Origin: CAZBGL01 sp964491375
GTDB taxonomy: Bacteria > Desulfobacterota > Deferrisomatia > Deferrisomatales > Deferrisomataceae
Direction: 5' to 3'
DNA: 21,354 bases
Assembly: GCA_964491375.1 (NCBI GenBank)
Contig: CAZBGL010000134.1
Coordinates: forward strand, 1-21,354
In this document: piece by piece, positions 1 through 7,723 of the stretch
How positions within the stretch are numbered: position 1 is the first letter of the stretch
Layout: each line of letters starts with the position of its first letter
Translations under genes and position numbers: made by a program
Notes under the pieces: generated by a model
Told to the model about the DNA's origin: nothing
The model's database searches: none
The model's input: only the letters and a program-made list of their open reading frames with translations

Positions 1-24
1 TGAAAGAGACGTTCTGACGGTGCG

Positions 25-435
25 TCAGCCCCCCGGGGCCAAAGCGTCGCGCAGGTACCCGGGCACGGGCGTGGGCCGGCCCGTGGCGCGCTCGAGGACC
101 ACGTAAACTTCCTTTCCTTCCGCCACGATCCGTCCGGAGCCCGCTTCCGTGCAACAGAGCGCGAACGTCATGGAGGTTCGCCCGAACGACTCCACCGCCA
201 CCCGGATCTCGAGCTCCTCGCCCAGCACGGCGGAGGAGCGAAAGTCGCACTCCGCGCGCACCAGGACCAGATCGTGCCCCCGGTCGACCAAAGTGGGGTA
301 CGGCACCCCGGAGGCCTCCAGGAAATCCGTGATGGCGTCGTCAAAGTAGGCAAAGTAGTTGGCGTTGAACACGTGTCCCTGGCAGTCCGTGTCGCGAAAC
401 CGCACCCTCTGGCGGTGGCGGAACCCACTCCCCAT
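25..435 (-). CDS. Acyl-CoA thioesterase, 4HBT/YbgC hotdog family
   Basis: Predicted cytoplasmic 136-residue single-hotdog thioesterase that hydrolyses an acyl-CoA or related thioester; the substrate cannot be read from sequence. The N-terminus has the family signature, FRDTDCQGHVFNANYF at residues 13-28. D17 sits where the catalytic Asp lies in 4-hydroxybenzoyl-CoA thioesterase and YbgC-like enzymes. The length is normal for the family. The ATG at 433-435 follows an AGGAGGG ribosome-binding site with good spacing. The start lies 3 bp after the stop of the decayed kinase reading frame, so the gene was probably translationally coupled to it. A 5-bp inverted repeat (TGACG-gtg-CGTCA, 15-27) overlaps the stop codon; it has no T-run, so I do not call it a terminator. 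The fold is certain enough; the physiological substrate is unknown. Confidence 0.9.
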   Translation of the reverse strand: MGSGFRHRQRVRFRDTDCQGHVFNANYFAYFDDAITDFLEASGVPYPTLVDRGHDLVLVRAECDFRSSAVLGEELEIRVAVESFGRTSMTFALCCTEAGSGRIVAEGKEVYVVLERATGRPTPVPGYLRDALAPGG

Positions 436-438
436 CCA

Positions 439-1394
439 TCATCCCTCCTGCACCGGATGTTCCGGACGCTCCCGCGGCAACCGCACCAGCACGTCCTCCT
501 GTTCCCCAACCTGGAACGGCTCGGTGAGCAGTGCCTCCCCCGGACCCAGGAGCCCCCCCTCCCGGGCAAACGCTTCGGAATGACCCGAGGTGTACACGAT
601 GGGGAGTCCCGGAACCCTCTGGCGGAAGGCCCTTCCCACGTCCCGGCCCCGCTCGCCCTCCAGCACCAGATCGATCACCGCGGCGTCGGGGAAGGCCCGG
701 GTGGACAGGGCCGCCACGGCCTCCACATCCCTCCGGAGCTCCTGGTGCAGGTCCCTCCCGCGGGGCCTCGGACGCTCCTGCCGGAGCAGGCCAAAAGATG
801 ACGGGCCACCTAGGCCACGGACCTGCGCACCCGGGGGAGGGCTTCGGGGCATACCAACTCGTCCAGCTTGCGGCCGACGATGTCACCGGCGGAACCCCCA
901 CCAGGCGCTCGGTGGGGGCAGTCGGCGCAAAGGGTCTTGCGGTTTCGCCCCCACCACGAGCACGGCCTCCAAGGCCGTCTCCACGAGCAACCGGTAACGC
1001 TGCTCCGAAACCCGAAGGCCCTCCGTGCGGCGGCACACCTCGCGCCGGAGCGACCGGTTCCATGCGGCCAGGACCCCGAATCCGACGAGCGCGGCGGCGA
1101 GGGCCAAAACCCCGGCTCGCAGCACCGATGCCCGGTCGCGGCCCGAGGAAAGGGGCCGGCCGAACCATTTCTGGCGGATCCATGCGAGTTCACCCGATCC
1201 TCCCAGACGGGCCACGGCCCGGAGCTCCTCCACGTTGTAGCCCCGAGCCCTTCCGTGCTCCCACCACTCGTGGGGCGGGTACGCCGGTCGATCCCCGCCA
1301 CAAAGGGATGGGCGGGGAAGGGAGAGGCCCAAAGGAGTATCCACACCGTAACGGCGGGAAACCACCGGAGCACGACTCTACTCGTCCGCCTCAT
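439..1394 (-). pseudogene. Remnant of a hybrid sensor histidine kinase (periplasmic sensor-TM-PAS-...-REC)
   Basis: Pieces of one hybrid kinase appear in order but in alternating frames. A signal-peptide-like start lies near 1394-1310. In another frame (about 1360-960) comes the tail of a periplasmic solute-binding-type sensor domain ending in IRQKWFG, then a transmembrane helix (VLALAALVGFGVLAAW in part) and the start of a PAS domain (SEQRYRLLVETALEAVLVV). The next PAS piece, GDIVGRKLDELVCPEALPRV, returns to the first frame and stops at 810. A receiver-domain C-terminal half follows in the second frame (FPDAAVIDLVLEG, LPIVYTSGHSE, LLTEPF) and stops at 439. The HisKA and HATPase domains and the receiver acidic pair are absent, and the conserved receiver Lys (KPF) is Glu. 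The start overlaps the 3' end of korC by 17 bp. At least three frame changes plus an internal deletion make function as a kinase implausible. Sequencing error could explain individual frameshifts but not the missing core. Confidence 0.82.
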
Positions 1395-1950
1395 AGGGCT
1401 CGGCCTCCCGGGGGGCGCGGGCGGCGTTCCGCCCCATCTCCAAGCCCAGGGCCAGGGCTCTTCGGTTCACGTCCTCGGTGCCGGGCGGCACCCGGGCGAG
1501 CACCGCCGCCTCCAACGCCTTGGGCGAGACGATCTGCGTCACGCCGGCGATCACCCCCAAGGCGGCGATGTTGGCGAACAGCTCCCGCCCCAGTTCCTCG
1601 CGCACCCTCCGGGTGATGGGCACAGACAGGGCCGAGGAGGTGGGCGGGGTGGGCACCAGATCCGCATCCACGATGAGCACCCCTTCGGGTTTGAGATCCA
1701 GGAAGTACCGGTCGCACGCCTCCTGCGTCATGGCCAGAAGGACGTCCACCCGCTGGGCCTTGGGGTAGTGAATCGGGCCGTCCGAGATCACCACCTCGGC
1801 CTTGCTGGCCCCGCCCCGGGCCTCGGGTCCGTACGACTGCGTCTGGACCACGCTTTTGCCTTCGTGCAGGCCCGCGGCCTCCGCCAGGATGATGCCCGCG
1901 GTGATCAGGCCCTGGCCACCGGAACCGGCCAGGCGGATTTCCGTTCGCAT
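1378..1950 (-). CDS. korC: 2-oxoacid:ferredoxin oxidoreductase gamma subunit (KorC type)
   Basis: 190-residue gamma subunit of a four-subunit 2-oxoacid:ferredoxin oxidoreductase, which converts a 2-oxoacid plus CoA to acyl-CoA, CO2 and reduced ferredoxin. The N-terminal GSGGQG motif (residues 9-14) and the SYGPEARGG segment near residue 39 are diagnostic of this subunit. The ATG at 1948-1950 has an AGGAG upstream, 31 bp after the korB stop. It is the last intact gene of korDABC; its stop overlaps the start of the kinase remnant. The gamma subunit carries no iron-sulfur ligands of its own and completes the CoA-binding assembly. The specific substrate (2-oxoglutarate rather than pyruvate or branched-chain 2-oxoacids) is inferred from overall resemblance and operon order. 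Confidence 0.9.
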   Translation of the reverse strand: MRTEIRLAGSGGQGLITAGIILAEAAGLHEGKSVVQTQSYGPEARGGASKAEVVISDGPIHYPKAQRVDVLLAMTQEACDRYFLDLKPEGVLIVDADLVPTPPTSSALSVPITRRVREELGRELFANIAALGVIAGVTQIVSPKALEAAVLARVPPGTEDVNRRALALGLEMGRNAARAPREAEPYEADE

Positions 1951-1981
1951 GGGTCCCGCTCCTGGAATGTTGGGAGACGCT

Positions 1982-2869
1982 TCAGGGCTCGCTTCCGGTG
2001 CGATCGATCTTCTCCTCGGCCGGGGGAGGGGGCTGGGGCACGGCCGATCTCGCCGCCTGCCGGACCTTGTCGTATTCCTCGGTGTACTCGGGCGCCTCCC
2101 GCTGCACGAGGACGCCCGTGACGATCCTGCCCTGGAGCTCGTCGGGAGCCATCTCTTTCGCTTTCTTCAGGGGCACCGCGGTTTCCTTCTGCCACCGCAT
2201 CATCTCGACCGGGCCTCCGATCCGGTTCCGCCTGCCGTAGCAGGTGGGGCAACCCGCGATGACCTCCACCACGGAAAACCCCCTATGGCGGAACGCCTCC
2301 ACCAGATACCGTTCCAGGTCCCGGACGTGGTACGTGGTGCTCCGAGCCACGAACGTGGCCCCCGCCGCCTCGGCCAAGCGCGAAATATCGAAAGGCTGGT
2401 CCAGGTTGCCGTAGAGGGTGGTCGTGGACCGGGCCCCCTGGGGAGTGGTGGGGCTCTGCTGTCCCCCGGTCATACCGTAGATCAGATTGTTCACGATGAC
2501 CGCGGTCATGTCGATGTTGCGGCGGCATGCGTGGATGAAGTGGTTGCCCCCGATCCCCACGGCGTCGCCGTCGCCCATGATGACCACCACGTTCAGACCG
2601 GGGCGGGCCAGCTTGGCTCCGGTGGCGAACGCCAGGGCCCTTCCGTGGGCGGTGTGAAGGGTGTTGAAATCCACGTACACCGGAGCCCGGCTGGAACACC
2701 CGATGCCGCTCGCGAGCAACACGTCGTCCTTGGACCAACCGACCCGGTCGATGGCCCGCACCAGGCAACCCAGAACGATCCCGTTTCCGCATCCCGGGCA
2801 CCAGATGTGGGGAAATCGCTTGGAGTGCCGCAGGTACTTCTGGATGATCTCCCGGTTCGAAACGTCCAT
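1982..2869 (-). CDS. korB: 2-oxoacid:ferredoxin oxidoreductase beta subunit (TPP-binding, KorB type)
   Basis: 295-residue beta subunit that binds thiamine diphosphate and one [4Fe-4S] cluster. Visible elements are WCPGCGNG (C24, C27), C58 in GIGCSS and C207 in GCPTCYG as likely cluster ligands. The TPP/Mg motif GDGDAVGIGGNH begins near residue 100, with NN at about 127. The start is the ATG at 2867-2869, which shares one base with the korA TGA stop (TGATG). An in-frame upstream start lies inside korA and would add residues unlike the family. After the catalytic part there is a polar tail rich in Pro and Glu from about residue 240. The overlap with korA implies coupled translation and equal stoichiometry. 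KorB is the most likely name; the related VorB and PorB cannot be fully excluded. Confidence 0.93.
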   Translation of the reverse strand: MDVSNREIIQKYLRHSKRFPHIWCPGCGNGIVLGCLVRAIDRVGWSKDDVLLASGIGCSSRAPVYVDFNTLHTAHGRALAFATGAKLARPGLNVVVIMGDGDAVGIGGNHFIHACRRNIDMTAVIVNNLIYGMTGGQQSPTTPQGARSTTTLYGNLDQPFDISRLAEAAGATFVARSTTYHVRDLERYLVEAFRHRGFSVVEVIAGCPTCYGRRNRIGGPVEMMRWQKETAVPLKKAKEMAPDELQGRIVTGVLVQREAPEYTEEYDKVRQAARSAVPQPPPPAEEKIDRTGSEP

Positions 2870-4011
2870 CAGATCCACTCCCGGAGCCCTTTTGCGATCT
2901 CTGCCGGGGACAGCAGTTCCCCGTCGTTGCGCGTGAGTTTGCGCACCTCGCACCGCCCCCGCACCACCCGGAGCACCTCCCGGTACACCTGCCCCCGGTT
3001 GAGCTCACACACGACCATGGCGTCCACCCGGTCCACCAGGCGCTCGAAGGCGGCCCGGGGAAAGGGCCAGAGGGTGTGAAGCTCCAGGAGTCCCGCCGGC
3101 TTGCCCTGGGAGCGGAGGTCGGCCACGGCCTGTCGGGCCGAGCGGGCCACCGAGCCGTAGGCCACCACCAGCACCCGGGCATCGTCCGCCTGCAGGGTTT
3201 CGGTCCGGCAGATCTCCCGGAACCCCCGTTCGATCTTCCGGAACAGACGGTCCATCCCCTCCACGATCTCGCTCTTCTTTTGGGTGGGAAATCCCATCCG
3301 ATCGTGCACGAGGCCGGTCACATGGTACCGGTAGCCCTCGCCGAACGCCGCCATGGGGGGCACCCCCGTGTTCGTCTCTTCGTACGGGGCATACCATTCG
3401 GGCGGCATGCTGGGCCGGATCCGCTCCACCCGTTCCACGCTCCGGGAGTCCGGGATCCGCACTTTTTCCCGCATGTGCCCCACCACCTCGTCCAAGAGCA
3501 GGATCACCGGGTTCCGGTACTTCTCGGCCAGGTTGAACGCCCGGACCGTGGCGTCGAAGGCGCCACCCACGGACGAGGCCGTGAGCACCACGATGGGGTG
3601 GTCGCCGTGGGTGCCCCACCGGGCCTGCATCACGTCGCCCTGGGCCGGGCTGGTGGGGAGCCCCGTGGAGGGCCCGTACCGCATCACGTTGACGAGGACC
3701 ACCGGGATCTCCGCAATGGCGGCATACCCCACCAGTTCCTGCATCAGGCTGAATCCCGGCCCGGACGTGGCGGTCATGGCCTTGGCCCCGGCCAGGCTGG
3801 CCCCGAGGCAGGCGGCGAGGCTGGCGATCTCGTCCTCCATCTGAACGAAGGTACCCCCGATCGCGGGCAGGCGGGCGGCCATGCCTTCGGCGATCTCGGT
3901 GGAGGGCGTGATGGGATAACCCGCATAAAAGGTACACCCCACGGCCAAGGCGGCCTCCACCACGGCCTCGTTGCCCTGGAGCAGCAGTTCGCGCGCGCCC
4001 GCTCTCCTCAT
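2869..4011 (-). CDS. korA: 2-oxoacid:ferredoxin oxidoreductase alpha subunit (KorA type)
   Basis: 380-residue alpha subunit containing the pyrimidine-binding domain and the transketolase C-terminal-like domain. Recognisable segments are AGYPITPSTEI (30-40), VQMEDEIAS (57-65), TATSGPGFSLMQE (80-92) and GLPTSPAQGD (117-126). These place it with the 2-oxoglutarate ferredoxin oxidoreductase alpha family rather than single-chain pyruvate enzymes. The start is the ATG at 4009-4011, giving a 4 bp ATGA overlap with korD; the 3' end shares one base with korB. The C-terminal domain (roughly 265-375) contains the expected VLVVAYGSVARSAR strand-helix. With korD, korB and korC it forms one complex feeding low-potential electrons to ferredoxin in oxidative or reductive TCA-cycle metabolism. 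Confidence 0.94.
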   Translation of the reverse strand: MRRAGARELLLQGNEAVVEAALAVGCTFYAGYPITPSTEIAEGMAARLPAIGGTFVQMEDEIASLAACLGASLAGAKAMTATSGPGFSLMQELVGYAAIAEIPVVLVNVMRYGPSTGLPTSPAQGDVMQARWGTHGDHPIVVLTASSVGGAFDATVRAFNLAEKYRNPVILLLDEVVGHMREKVRIPDSRSVERVERIRPSMPPEWYAPYEETNTGVPPMAAFGEGYRYHVTGLVHDRMGFPTQKKSEIVEGMDRLFRKIERGFREICRTETLQADDARVLVVAYGSVARSARQAVADLRSQGKPAGLLELHTLWPFPRAAFERLVDRVDAMVVCELNRGQVYREVLRVVRGRCEVRKLTRNDGELLSPAEIAKGLREWI

Positions 4012-4250
4012 GACCCCTCCTCGTCGCTCACCGTGATGGCGAAGTCCGGGCATCGCAGTTCGCACATGTGGCACCGGATGCAGTCCTCGGGCCGGGCGGG
4101 CACCGGGTGGCCGCCCTCGCCCCTCTCCAATACGTTCTTGGGGCAGAAGGCGATGCAGATCCCGCACTTCTTGCACCAGGCCGTGTACACCGTGATCGGG
4201 TTCGTGGCTGGCAGAGCAGCCGTCCCACGTCGAGCCGGTTTCGCAACCAT
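4008..4250 (-). CDS. korD: 2-oxoacid:ferredoxin oxidoreductase delta subunit (2x[4Fe-4S] ferredoxin)
   Basis: 80-residue ferredoxin-like subunit with two complete cysteine motifs for [4Fe-4S] clusters: CKKCGICIAFCP in the middle and CIRCHMCELRCP near the C-terminus. This matches the delta subunit that passes electrons from the TPP/iron-sulfur beta subunit to soluble ferredoxin. The ATG at 4248-4250 follows a GAGGAGAGAGG Shine-Dalgarno region. An in-frame extension further upstream would run into the UbiB-like gene and is rejected. It is the first gene of the kor set, 20 bp after the UbiB-like gene, so the two are probably on one transcript. Its stop overlaps the korA start by ATGA. Confidence 0.94.
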   Translation of the reverse strand: MVAKPARRGTAALPATNPITVYTAWCKKCGICIAFCPKNVLERGEGGHPVPARPEDCIRCHMCELRCPDFAITVSDEEGS

Positions 4251-4270
4251 GTGTTCCTCTCTCCTCGTCG

Positions 4271-5542
4271 TCAGCCGCCCTCCGCAGGCCCGGCGGACCC
4301 GCCCCCGGCGGCCGTCAGGGCCGCCAACCCGAGCAGGGCCGCCCCCCGCCACAACGCCTCCGCCAGGCTACCCAGGGTAGCCTTTTGGGCCGCGCGGTCA
4401 AGCAGATACCGTCGGACCGCCCTCTCAAAGGAAAACTCGGGATGGAGCAGCCTTGCCGTGCCCTCGATGGTGAGAAGCGCCTTGACGAGGACGGCATGGC
4501 GGTGGGGGAAGCGCACGCCGTGCCGGCGGGCGGCCCGGAGGATGCCCGTCCCCACGGCGGCGGCAGGGACGTCGGCCAGGCGGGGCCGAAGCACCCGGTC
4601 CATGACCCCGGCCACCTCCCTGGCAAAGGCCTCTCGCCGCCCTTCGGGGACCACGACCCCGAGCCTCTCCAGGTGGCGGACCGCCAGGGTCACGTCCCGC
4701 GCCATGAGCCCGGCGAGCGCCCCCAACACCGCCTCTCGTTCCTCCCGGGAGAGCCTCCCCCGGATCCCGAAATCCACGTAGGCGATCTCCTGCCGGGGGG
4801 TTATGAGCAGGTTTGCCGGGTGGAGATCCGCGTGGAACAGCCCGTCGTCCAGCACCTGCTTGAAAAACGCGCGGGCGCCTCGCTCGGCCAGCTCGCGGTA
4901 CTCCGGCCTGCCCCGGACGAGCGGATCGGAGATCTTCCGGCCCTCCACGAACTCCATCGTGAGCACCCGGCGGGACGTGTGGGACCAGAACACCCGTGGA
5001 ATCCGGACTCCGGGGAACCCCCGGAAGTTCCGGGCCATGGTTCCCGCAGCCTCGGCCTCGCCCCGCAGGTCCAGCTCCGCCTGGATCGCGCCGCACACCT
5101 CCGTCCACAGCGCCGGTCCGTCCACCCGGCCCCGAAGCGGCGGCAGGGCGCACAACGCCCGGAAACACCCCCCCAGCAGGGCGAGGTTCCGGGCCATGGC
5201 CCGTTCCACCCCGGGCCTCAGCACCTTCACGGCCACGGCCGTTCCGCCCGGGAGCACGGCCCGGTGGACCTGGGCCACCGACGCGCTGGCCACCGGCACC
5301 GGCTCGATCCCCCGAAAAAGCCGGAGCGCGGGGGCACCCAACTCGCCCTCCACCGTGCGCGCGATCTCGCGGAACGGAACGGGAGGGGCCCGGTCCTGGA
5401 GGCGTTCCAGTTCCCGGATCAGGCCGGCCGGAAGGAGATCAGGCCGCACCGAAAGGGCCTGGCCGAACTTCACGAAACCCGGCCCGGCCGCCTCCAGGAA
5501 CCGCCGGAAGGCGCGCCAGGCGGGGCTGCGGGAAACGGTCAC
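4271..5542 (-). CDS. ABC1/UbiB-type atypical kinase
   Basis: 423-residue member of the ABC1/UbiB/ADCK protein-kinase-like family, whose members support biosynthesis of ubiquinone or other lipid quinones. Family features are the KxGQ motif (K25, G27, Q28, with SVRPDLLP next), an Ala-rich nucleotide loop (VASASVAQVHRA, 84-95) and the lysine of AVAVKV (K106). HADLHPAN follows at 237-244 and the metal-binding DFG-like YVDFG at D257. A hydrophobic Ala/Leu stretch near 395-412 may be a membrane anchor. The start is a GTG at 5540-5542, overlapping the TGA of the preceding coiled-coil gene as GTGA. An ATG start further upstream would lie in the neighbour. Co-location with a phasin-like protein and ahead of kor suggests membrane or quinone maintenance, but the substrate is unknown. 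Confidence 0.9.
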   Translation of the reverse strand: MTVSRSPAWRAFRRFLEAAGPGFVKFGQALSVRPDLLPAGLIRELERLQDRAPPVPFREIARTVEGELGAPALRLFRGIEPVPVASASVAQVHRAVLPGGTAVAVKVLRPGVERAMARNLALLGGCFRALCALPPLRGRVDGPALWTEVCGAIQAELDLRGEAEAAGTMARNFRGFPGVRIPRVFWSHTSRRVLTMEFVEGRKISDPLVRGRPEYRELAERGARAFFKQVLDDGLFHADLHPANLLITPRQEIAYVDFGIRGRLSREEREAVLGALAGLMARDVTLAVRHLERLGVVVPEGRREAFAREVAGVMDRVLRPRLADVPAAAVGTGILRAARRHGVRFPHRHAVLVKALLTIEGTARLLHPEFSFERAVRRYLLDRAAQKATLGSLAEALWRGAALLGLAALTAAGGGSAGPAEGG

Positions 5543-5883
5543 GGTGCCCTGCCCATCACCCGTTCCACCCGCTCCTCGAGCGCCCGCAAGCGATCCCGCA
5601 GTTCCTCCACCTCGGCCCGGAGACGCTCGGCCTCGTCCCGGTCCACGAATCCCATGGCCTGCAACTGGTTCCGGACCGCCTCGCCGAACACCCCCTTGAG
5701 CTTCTCCTTCTCGCGCTCCACGGCGAGGAGGAAGTCCTGGTACTCGGTACGCACCTCCTCGGGGGTCTCGCGGGCCCGCCGGATGGCCTCGCGGATCCAG
5801 TCGTCGGCCTTTTCGTGCAGGAGGAGCCACAGCCCGAAGAACGCAAGGCTCCCCCGCCCACCGGGGTCCTCTGTGTCACCCAT
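5539..5883 (-). CDS. Phasin-like coiled-coil protein
   Basis: 114-residue small protein with a hydrophobic N-terminal segment (SLAFFGLWLLLHEKADDWI, residues 12-30), a charged helical middle and a C-terminal heptad-rich coiled coil (about 78-108, beginning RDEAERLRAEVEELRDRL). This plan resembles phasin-superfamily or poly-hydroxyalkanoate granule-associated proteins often annotated beside UbiB-like kinases. I saw no catalytic motif and no PHA synthase in the window. The ATG at 5881-5883 overlaps the kinase stop by 8 bp, and its own stop overlaps the UbiB-like GTG by 4 bp, so all three are translationally coupled. An accessory or membrane-associated adaptor for the UbiB-like protein is an equally good reading. 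Confidence 0.72.
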   Translation of the reverse strand: MGDTEDPGGRGSLAFFGLWLLLHEKADDWIREAIRRARETPEEVRTEYQDFLLAVEREKEKLKGVFGEAVRNQLQAMGFVDRDEAERLRAEVEELRDRLRALEERVERVMGRAP

Positions 5884-7267
5884 CCTGTTCGCCTTTCCCG
5901 TCCTGTGCCGGAAGTTCCATCACGAACCGCGAGCCGCGGCCTCCCGGGCCGGGCTCTACCCAGGCGCGGCCGCGGTGGGCTTCGCACACGGCACCCACCA
6001 CGTACAAGCCGAGCCCGGCCGTACCCTTGTCCGAAAACCGACGGTAGGGCCGGAAGATCTCCTTGCGAACCGGCTCCGGGACTCCCGGGCCCTGGTCCTC
6101 CACCGCGATCCGGACGTGTCCCCCTCCGTGTTCCACCCGGACCCTCACCTCGGTACCCCGGGGAGCGTGTCTCAAGGCGTTCTCCAGGAGGTTGGCCACC
6201 GCACGCTCCAGGAGGACCGGATCCGCCGCGATCCACCGGGCGGCACGGTCCGTCCCGGTCTCGATCCGGCACCCCCGGATGCGGGCCGCTTGGACGAACT
6301 CCCGGGCGAGCCGGTCCACCAGGTGCTCCACACAAACGGGACGCGGGTCCGGCACGAGCCCCTCTTCCTGAACCCGGCCCTCGAGCACGAGGTTGTCGGC
6401 CAGGTGCATCACCCGCACCACGGAGAACCGCGCGAGGGACACGAGTTCCGCTTGCTGGGGCGAAAGGCCCCCCTCGCCGGTCTCCAGCAGTTCCAGGAAG
6501 CCCTTGACCGCTCCCAGCGGCCCCCGGATATCGTGGCTCAGGGCGGACAGGTACAGCCGCTCCTCCCGGGCGTGGTGCTCCAGCAGGTGGAGCAGGTCGT
6601 TCATGGTCTCGGCCAGGGCAGCGATCTCGTCCGGCATCGTGCGCCGTCGAACCTCGCACTCCGCGCAGGAGGAGGCACGGCACGGCTCCAGCCCCCGCAC
6701 TCCGCCCCGGACCCGCCAGCAACGGTCCGCCGCGAGCCCAAAGGCCGGGCACTCCTTGTCCTGACACCCGTAGAACTCCCAGCACCGCACCGCATGGGGG
6801 TTGGGGAAGCGCTGGGCGTAGTCCTGGCGCTCCACCACACCCTCGAGGATGGCCCTTGCCGTGGTCACGGCCTCCATCAACCGGTCCCGGTGGCGGCGCA
6901 GCTCTTGCTGGGACGCTTCCAGCTCCTGCCGCAGGCGCTCCCGCTCGGCCTCAAGCACCTCGCGGCCGCGGGCGGCCTGGCGATGGAAAAGGGTGGCTGC
7001 GGCGAGGCCCGCAAACACAACGGAGTTGAACGCGCCCGTGTAGGGAAGCACCGTCTCCACCTCGGGCCACACGAACCTCGCCAGGGGGACCACCGTGTGA
7101 CCCACGAAGCGGGACACCGCGAACACGACCAGGAACCCCGAGAACCACCGGAAGTACACCCCCTCAAACGACAAGGGAAGACGGGCGGACCGGGCGCCGA
7201 TCCCCAGCGCCAGGGCCAGAACCACCGCCGCCCCGCCCGTGTCCACCGCGAACCGAAAGGCCTCCAT
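5876..7267 (-). CDS. Membrane sensor histidine kinase with Cys-rich two-CW domain
   Basis: 463-residue sensor kinase. Three hydrophobic segments (about 8-26, 40-62, 75-95) precede a coiled coil (98-130). A Cys/Trp-rich module follows: C162-W, C168, C173-P, C183-W, C196, C201 and C204. It fits the 'two-CW' pattern found in bacterial signalling proteins and may bind a metal or iron-sulfur cluster. The HisKA H-box is SALSHDIRGP (H245). The ATPase has its N-box at LLENALRHAP (N363), DQGPGVP (D391) and GTAGLGL (416-421). The ATG at 7265-7267 shares one base with the stop of the upstream membrane gene (TGATG). No response regulator lies beside it, apart from the remnant receiver near 440-700. An in-frame upstream extension to 7642 has no family resemblance. 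The sensed signal is not known. Confidence 0.9.
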   Translation of the reverse strand: MEAFRFAVDTGGAAVVLALALGIGARSARLPLSFEGVYFRWFSGFLVVFAVSRFVGHTVVPLARFVWPEVETVLPYTGAFNSVVFAGLAAATLFHRQAARGREVLEAERERLRQELEASQQELRRHRDRLMEAVTTARAILEGVVERQDYAQRFPNPHAVRCWEFYGCQDKECPAFGLAADRCWRVRGGVRGLEPCRASSCAECEVRRRTMPDEIAALAETMNDLLHLLEHHAREERLYLSALSHDIRGPLGAVKGFLELLETGEGGLSPQQAELVSLARFSVVRVMHLADNLVLEGRVQEEGLVPDPRPVCVEHLVDRLAREFVQAARIRGCRIETGTDRAARWIAADPVLLERAVANLLENALRHAPRGTEVRVRVEHGGGHVRIAVEDQGPGVPEPVRKEIFRPYRRFSDKGTAGLGLYVVGAVCEAHRGRAWVEPGPGGRGSRFVMELPAQDGKGEQDG

Positions 7268-7632
7268 CACCCGCCCTCTCCACGCGCCATCCTCCCGAGC
7301 CCGAACCAGAAGCACGCAAGGGCCGGGATCAGGAGCAGGTGGTCGAGGCCCAGGACCGAGAGCCACGGGGGGGCCGGTTCGGGGACCAGGTGATAGGTCC
7401 CTGTGGCGGTGCTCCAGAGCGCAAACAGGACCGCTCCCCATCCGATCCGTTTCCACCCGGGCCGAGGACGGGACAGCGCCCGAACGGCCAAGAGCCCCAT
7501 GGCCGCAACGAGGAACAGATGTCCCAGCTCGTGGGCCACCAGCCCTTCGCCTGAGTGGGGCTGGACCGCCCAGGCCCGCCGGGCGGGAATCAGCGCAAGG
7601 ATGGCCGGCAGGATACGGATCAGGAAGCGCAT
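7267..7632 (-). CDS. Small His-rich integral membrane protein
   Basis: 121-residue protein I cannot assign to a named family. It starts with a signal-peptide-like or transmembrane segment (1-22, ending ARRAWA). Three further hydrophobic helices lie near 30-52, 64-80 and 90-112. Histidines cluster at helix ends: H26, H34 and H38 (AHELGH), H81 and H98. AHELGH resembles the HExxH zinc-protease motif only partly, reading HELGH inside a membrane helix, and no other protease feature is seen; heme or metal binding is also possible. A downstream ATG at 7630-7632 is chosen over an in-frame ATG at 7692 because it gives a clean signal segment and lies just after a promoter-like sequence (7664-7692). The 1 bp overlap with the kinase suggests a partnered sensor or input protein. 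Confidence 0.68.
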   Translation of the reverse strand: MRFLIRILPAILALIPARRAWAVQPHSGEGLVAHELGHLFLVAAMGLLAVRALSRPRPGWKRIGWGAVLFALWSTATGTYHLVPEPAPPWLSVLGLDHLLLIPALACFWFGLGRMARGEGG

Positions 7633-7663
7633 GGGATCCCATTCACAGGAGCAGGCGGGGGCA

Positions 7664-7692
7664 TTCCTACCATGGGCCCTGGGGTTCCGCAA
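7664..7692 (-). promoter_or_regulatory. Candidate sigma70 promoter for the sensor-UbiB-kor gene series
   Basis: On the minus strand TTGCGG (7687-7692) is followed after exactly 17 bp by TAGGAA (7664-7669). This predicts transcription starting near 7657, about 25 bp before the ATG at 7632. It lies between divergent genes and is the only convincing promoter-like sequence seen upstream of the minus-strand series. It is based on pattern only. Confidence 0.4.
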
Positions 7693-7695
7693 CGC

Positions 7696-7723
7696 CTGGA
7701 GGGTTCAAGTTCGCCTCCTCCAG
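7696..7723. repeat. Inverted repeat between divergent promoters
   Basis: Perfect 7 bp arms, CTGGAGG (7696-7702) and CCTCCAG (7717-7723), are separated by 14 bp. The right arm lies in the spacer of the sigma28-like motAB promoter, and the left arm is just upstream of the divergent promoter's -35. This is a possible operator for both directions. It could also be chance in GC-rich DNA. Confidence 0.3.

Noticed and set aside
868..2121. Long plus-strand open frames across the kinase remnant and korC
   Set aside because: Antisense to korC, with no recognisable protein and low-complexity Pro/Arg composition.
4385..7393. Open frame of about 1000 codons on the plus strand
   Set aside because: It runs antisense to the intact UbiB-like, phasin-like and kinase genes, has Pro/Arg/Gly-rich composition typical of GC-rich shadow frames and shows no domain.
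7362..7632. Zinc metalloprotease identity for the AHELGH protein
   Set aside because: The motif lies in a predicted membrane helix of a 121-residue protein, with no third ligand or second protease motif.
7633..7692. Upstream in-frame ATG (7692) for the small membrane protein
   Set aside because: It would add 20 residues without hydrophobic character, lacks a ribosome-binding site and overlaps the promoter candidate.
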